DNA of 14,648 nucleotides. Origin: Methylococcaceae bacterium UBA662 (GTDB lineage: Bacteria; Pseudomonadota; Gammaproteobacteria; Methylococcales; Methylomonadaceae). Position 1 is the first letter of the stretch. Every line of letters begins with the position of its first letter. Under the pieces are notes generated by a model. That model saw only the letters and a program-made list of their open reading frames with translations. It had not been told where the DNA came from and ran no database searches. Positions 12,448-14,648 of the stretch are shown here, in pieces. A program made the position numbers and the translations under genes. Location: contig DBNW01000018.1 in NCBI GenBank assembly GCA_002299425.1, positions 1 to 14,648 on the forward strand, in the 5' to 3' direction.

Positions 12448-14351
12448 CAACGTGGGCCAATGTGCTTGTCGAGGAAGGCTTCCATTTCGGTGTACAGGTC
12501 GACCTGGTTCTGGAAGTCGAAGAAGCCATGGGCTTCGCGCGGTTCCAGCACCGTCACCTCCACTGGCCGGCCGGCCTCCTCCAGGCGGTTGGCAAGGATG
12601 TGGAACTGCGACATTGGCACCCGCAGATCTCGCTCGCCGTGCACCAGCATGACCGGGATGCGGATGCGGTCGATGTTGTAGGCCGGCGACTGGGCACGCT
12701 GTTCTTCGACCGACTCGGGCAGTACCCGGCGCAGGTAGGCGCGGCCACTCTCGGTCTCGGGTATGTCGCCATCGCGGAACATCAGCGGCAGCGAGTGCAC
12801 GCCTACATAGCTGATGGCGCAACGGTAGCGGTCCGGTTCGCGCACCACGCTTTGCATCGCCGCGAAGCCGCCGTAGGAGGCACCATAGGTGCAGATTCGG
12901 CCGGGATCTGCGATGCCCTGGTCGACCGCCCACTGCACGGCATCGGTCATGTCGTCGATCATGTTCGTTCCCCAGCGGCGGAAACCCTTGGCTTCGAACG
13001 CATCGCCATAGCCGCCGGAACCGCGGAAATTGATCTGCAGCACCGCATAGCCGCGGTTGGCGAGAAACTGCACCTCGGGATTGAAACGCCATTCATCGCG
13101 TGGTCCGTGCGGACCTCCGTGCGGATGCAGGATCATCGGCAGTTTGCGCGGCTCGGCACCGCGCGGCAGTGTGAGATAACCGTGCAAGTTCAGGCCATCG
13201 CGGGCGGTGACCATGATCGGCCGCATCTCGGCCATCTGTGCCGGCTGGATCCAGTCCATCCTGGCAAGCAGGAAACGGGCTTGGCCGCTATCGCGGTCAA
13301 AAAGGAAATAGGAACCTGGATCGGTGTCGCTGTAGACGCGGAACAGCAGGAACCGCCCGTCCTCGCTGAACACCGAAAAATCGACCACGCGATCGGGGAA
13401 GGCATTGACGAGGCCGGCCAACAGGCGGGTCTCGGAATGTTCCGGCTCCACCCATTGGTAGCCCGGGATCCCGTCCATGAAGCGTACCGCCAGCAGGGTC
13501 TTGCCATCACTCGAAAAGAACCCGTCGATCGGATCGACATGGGGATTGCGCGCCAGCACCCGCTCCTCGTTGCCCTGGACATCGACGAGGGCGATGCGCT
13601 CGGGCTCGCCGGTATCGCTGACCACCATCAGCACGCGCTCATCGTCGTGATGCATGCGGAGCGGCATGCGGGTACCGCCCTCACCCAGCTTGCGGGTGTG
13701 GACGCGCTGCCAATCGTCTCCGACCCGCCGGTAGGTGGATTGCGACAGATCGTCGTCCTGGCCGAAGGCATAGCGCGGCCGCCCTTGCTGGTCGACGACG
13801 AACCCGCCGAAGTCCAGCGGCGAGGTGGCGACGGTGGAGATTTCGCCGTTGTGGGTGTCGAGACGATAGAGGAAAGAGCCGTCGATCGAGCGCGAGATCA
13901 GCACGTAGCGGTCGTCGTTGCGCAGGGTATCGACCAGGGAGTAGGTGTTGCCCCGTGGCACGTCGATCCGCCGTGTGCCATCGACGTTGGCGATGAACAT
14001 GTCGCCACTACCAACTCGGAAATCGAATCGGCCCAGCTTGCGGGTGACGAACATGATGAAGCGCTGATCGCTGACCCATTCGATGCGCTCGATGTGGCGG
14101 TTCTCGCCATAGTCGAAGCGGCCGATCAGGGAAAGATCGGCGGTCCTGAGAATGGCGAGTTCGGTACGGTCGCCGCGCGGCACGCTGACCGCGAGGTGGG
14201 TTCCGGCGGGGGACATCGAGACGCTGGTGAACTCGGGATCACGGAAAAAATCGCCCACTGGCAGTTCGGAGGAATTGTCCGCGATCGCCAACGGCGATCC
14301 GAACAAGGCCAGGAGGCCGATTGAGAGCAAGGATCGTATGGATCGACGCAT
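12447..14351 (-). CDS. Secreted S9-family (prolyl oligopeptidase-type) serine peptidase
   Basis: The 634-residue product looks like a dipeptidyl/acylaminoacyl-peptidase of family S9. A signal peptide is likely (MRRSIRSLLSIGLLALFGSPLAIA, with cleavage near residue 24), so it should act in the periplasm or outside. Residues about 30-370 show beta-propeller-like repeats (SPAGTHLAVSV, SSDGKTLLAVRF, SEDGRFLLFRVY). The alpha/beta-hydrolase domain (about 375-634) has the triad S492 in TYGASYGGFAA, D575 in VHGERDLRVP and H608 in REAHGFFD, plus the oxyanion segment HPHGGPHG and NFRGSGGYG. An AAGGAG ribosome site precedes the ATG at 14351 by nine bases. It sits between carA (51 bases upstream) and carB, sharing a TGATG overlap with carB. 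It has no known role in carbamoyl phosphate synthesis. Substrate is unknown. Composition is GC-rich like carA here and unlike the rest of the window. Confidence 0.93.
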   Translation of the reverse strand: MRRSIRSLLSIGLLALFGSPLAIADNSSELPVGDFFRDPEFTSVSMSPAGTHLAVSVPRGDRTELAILRTADLSLIGRFDYGENRHIERIEWVSDQRFIMFVTRKLGRFDFRVGSGDMFIANVDGTRRIDVPRGNTYSLVDTLRNDDRYVLISRSIDGSFLYRLDTHNGEISTVATSPLDFGGFVVDQQGRPRYAFGQDDDLSQSTYRRVGDDWQRVHTRKLGEGGTRMPLRMHHDDERVLMVVSDTGEPERIALVDVQGNEERVLARNPHVDPIDGFFSSDGKTLLAVRFMDGIPGYQWVEPEHSETRLLAGLVNAFPDRVVDFSVFSEDGRFLLFRVYSDTDPGSYFLFDRDSGQARFLLARMDWIQPAQMAEMRPIMVTARDGLNLHGYLTLPRGAEPRKLPMILHPHGGPHGPRDEWRFNPEVQFLANRGYAVLQINFRGSGGYGDAFEAKGFRRWGTNMIDDMTDAVQWAVDQGIADPGRICTYGASYGGFAAMQSVVREPDRYRCAISYVGVHSLPLMFRDGDIPETESGRAYLRRVLPESVEEQRAQSPAYNIDRIRIPVMLVHGERDLRVPMSQFHILANRLEEAGRPVEVTVLEPREAHGFFDFQNQVDLYTEMEAFLDKHIGPR

Positions 14352-14402
14352 GACAACTGGCTCCTTCAGGCAGGAAACGGGGTTGGGTGATTCTATGTGG
14401 AC

Positions 14403-14648
14403 TCAACGTGACATGGCAGCGATGAAGCGGTCGAACAGGCCGGCCACGTCGTGCGGGCCGGGGCTGGCTTCCGGATGCCCCTGGAAGCTGAAGGCCGGCA
14501 CGTCGCTGCGCTCGATGCCCTGGTTGCTGCCGTCGAACAGCGAGCGGTGCGTCACCCGCACGCACGCCGGCAAGCTGGCCTCGTCGACGGCGAAGCCGTG
14601 GTTCTGGCTGGTGATCATCACCCGGCCGGAATCGAGGTCCTGCACCGG
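14403..14648 (-). CDS. carA: Carbamoyl-phosphate synthase small subunit CarA, C-terminal 81 residues (runs off the right edge)
   Basis: CarA is the glutamine amidotransferase subunit that supplies ammonia to CarB. The visible end contains VMITSQNHGFAVDEASLP, then RVTHRSLFDGSNQGIERSD, and the class I amidotransferase signature FSFQGHPEASPGPHD. The latter holds the catalytic His and Glu that complete the Cys-His-Glu triad; the Cys is outside the window. It ends FDRFIAAMSR at TGA 14405-14403, close to the E. coli C-terminus. The S9 peptidase gene follows after 51 bases and carB after that, so carA and carB are not adjacent here. Base composition is GC-rich, matching the peptidase. Confidence 0.96.
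   Translation of the reverse strand, partial: PVQDLDSGRVMITSQNHGFAVDEASLPACVRVTHRSLFDGSNQGIERSDVPAFSFQGHPEASPGPHDVAGLFDRFIAAMSR

Noticed and set aside
12448..13092. A 215-codon N-terminal extension of CarB, since the frame is open upstream of its normal start
   Set aside because: The extension lies in another frame of the peptidase gene and has a shadow-like Arg/Pro/Ala-rich composition. CarB homology begins exactly at the ATG at 12447.
12462..14324. A long plus-strand open frame of 620 codons opposite the S9 peptidase
   Set aside because: It is the antisense shadow of a GC-rich gene. It shows no domain logic, while the minus strand has a complete catalytic triad, signal peptide and ribosome site.
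1..14648. CRISPR array, phage module or toxin-antitoxin pair as the hidden system
   Set aside because: No spaced direct repeats, integrase, phage gene or small two-gene toxin cassette was seen. The genes are mainly housekeeping.

Overview
The window looks like a gammaproteobacterial chromosome. Positions 1 to about 12250 have moderate GC and mixed codon use (AAA and AAG, TTG/TTA/CTG). They carry a conserved housekeeping block, read on the minus strand as carB-greA, then (after plus-strand yhbY) rlmE-ftsH-glmM-tpiA-secG-tRNA-Leu(GAG). The gene order resembles Pseudomonas and methanotroph-type gammaproteobacteria; that lineage is my guess from order and style, not a search result. From about 12250-12290 to the right edge the DNA is clearly GC-richer and uses almost only G/C-ending codons. 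This part holds the first ~60 codons of carB, a secreted S9-family peptidase and the 3' end of carA, and may come from another lineage (Xanthomonadales-like is a weak guess).

Layout from left to right: groEL 5' part and groES (minus), behind a sigma70-type promoter that abuts a perfect CIRCE operator; a divergent MoeB/ThiF-family gene (plus); a 68-residue one-helix membrane protein (minus); about 550 bp without an intact gene, holding a decayed IS30-type transposase tail, hairpins and a possible dispersed repeat; tRNA-Leu; secG; tpiA; glmM; ftsH, with a non-ATG start and a candidate heat-shock promoter; rlmE; divergent yhbY; greA; carB; S9 peptidase; carA.

Functional grouping: protein quality control (GroES/GroEL, FtsH), ribosome assembly (RlmE, YhbY), transcription elongation rescue (GreA), protein export (SecG, and tRNA-Leu next to it), cell-wall precursor synthesis (GlmM), central carbon (TpiA) and arginine/pyrimidine precursor synthesis (CarA, CarB). 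folP, which often sits between ftsH and glmM, is absent.

I found no convincing new multi-gene system. The points most worth checking are the composition junction inside carB (recombination or assembly chimera), the peptidase lying between carA and carB with a one-base TGATG overlap, the IS30 remnant at what seems to be a synteny break, and the putative heat-shock promoter overlapping the end of rlmE.
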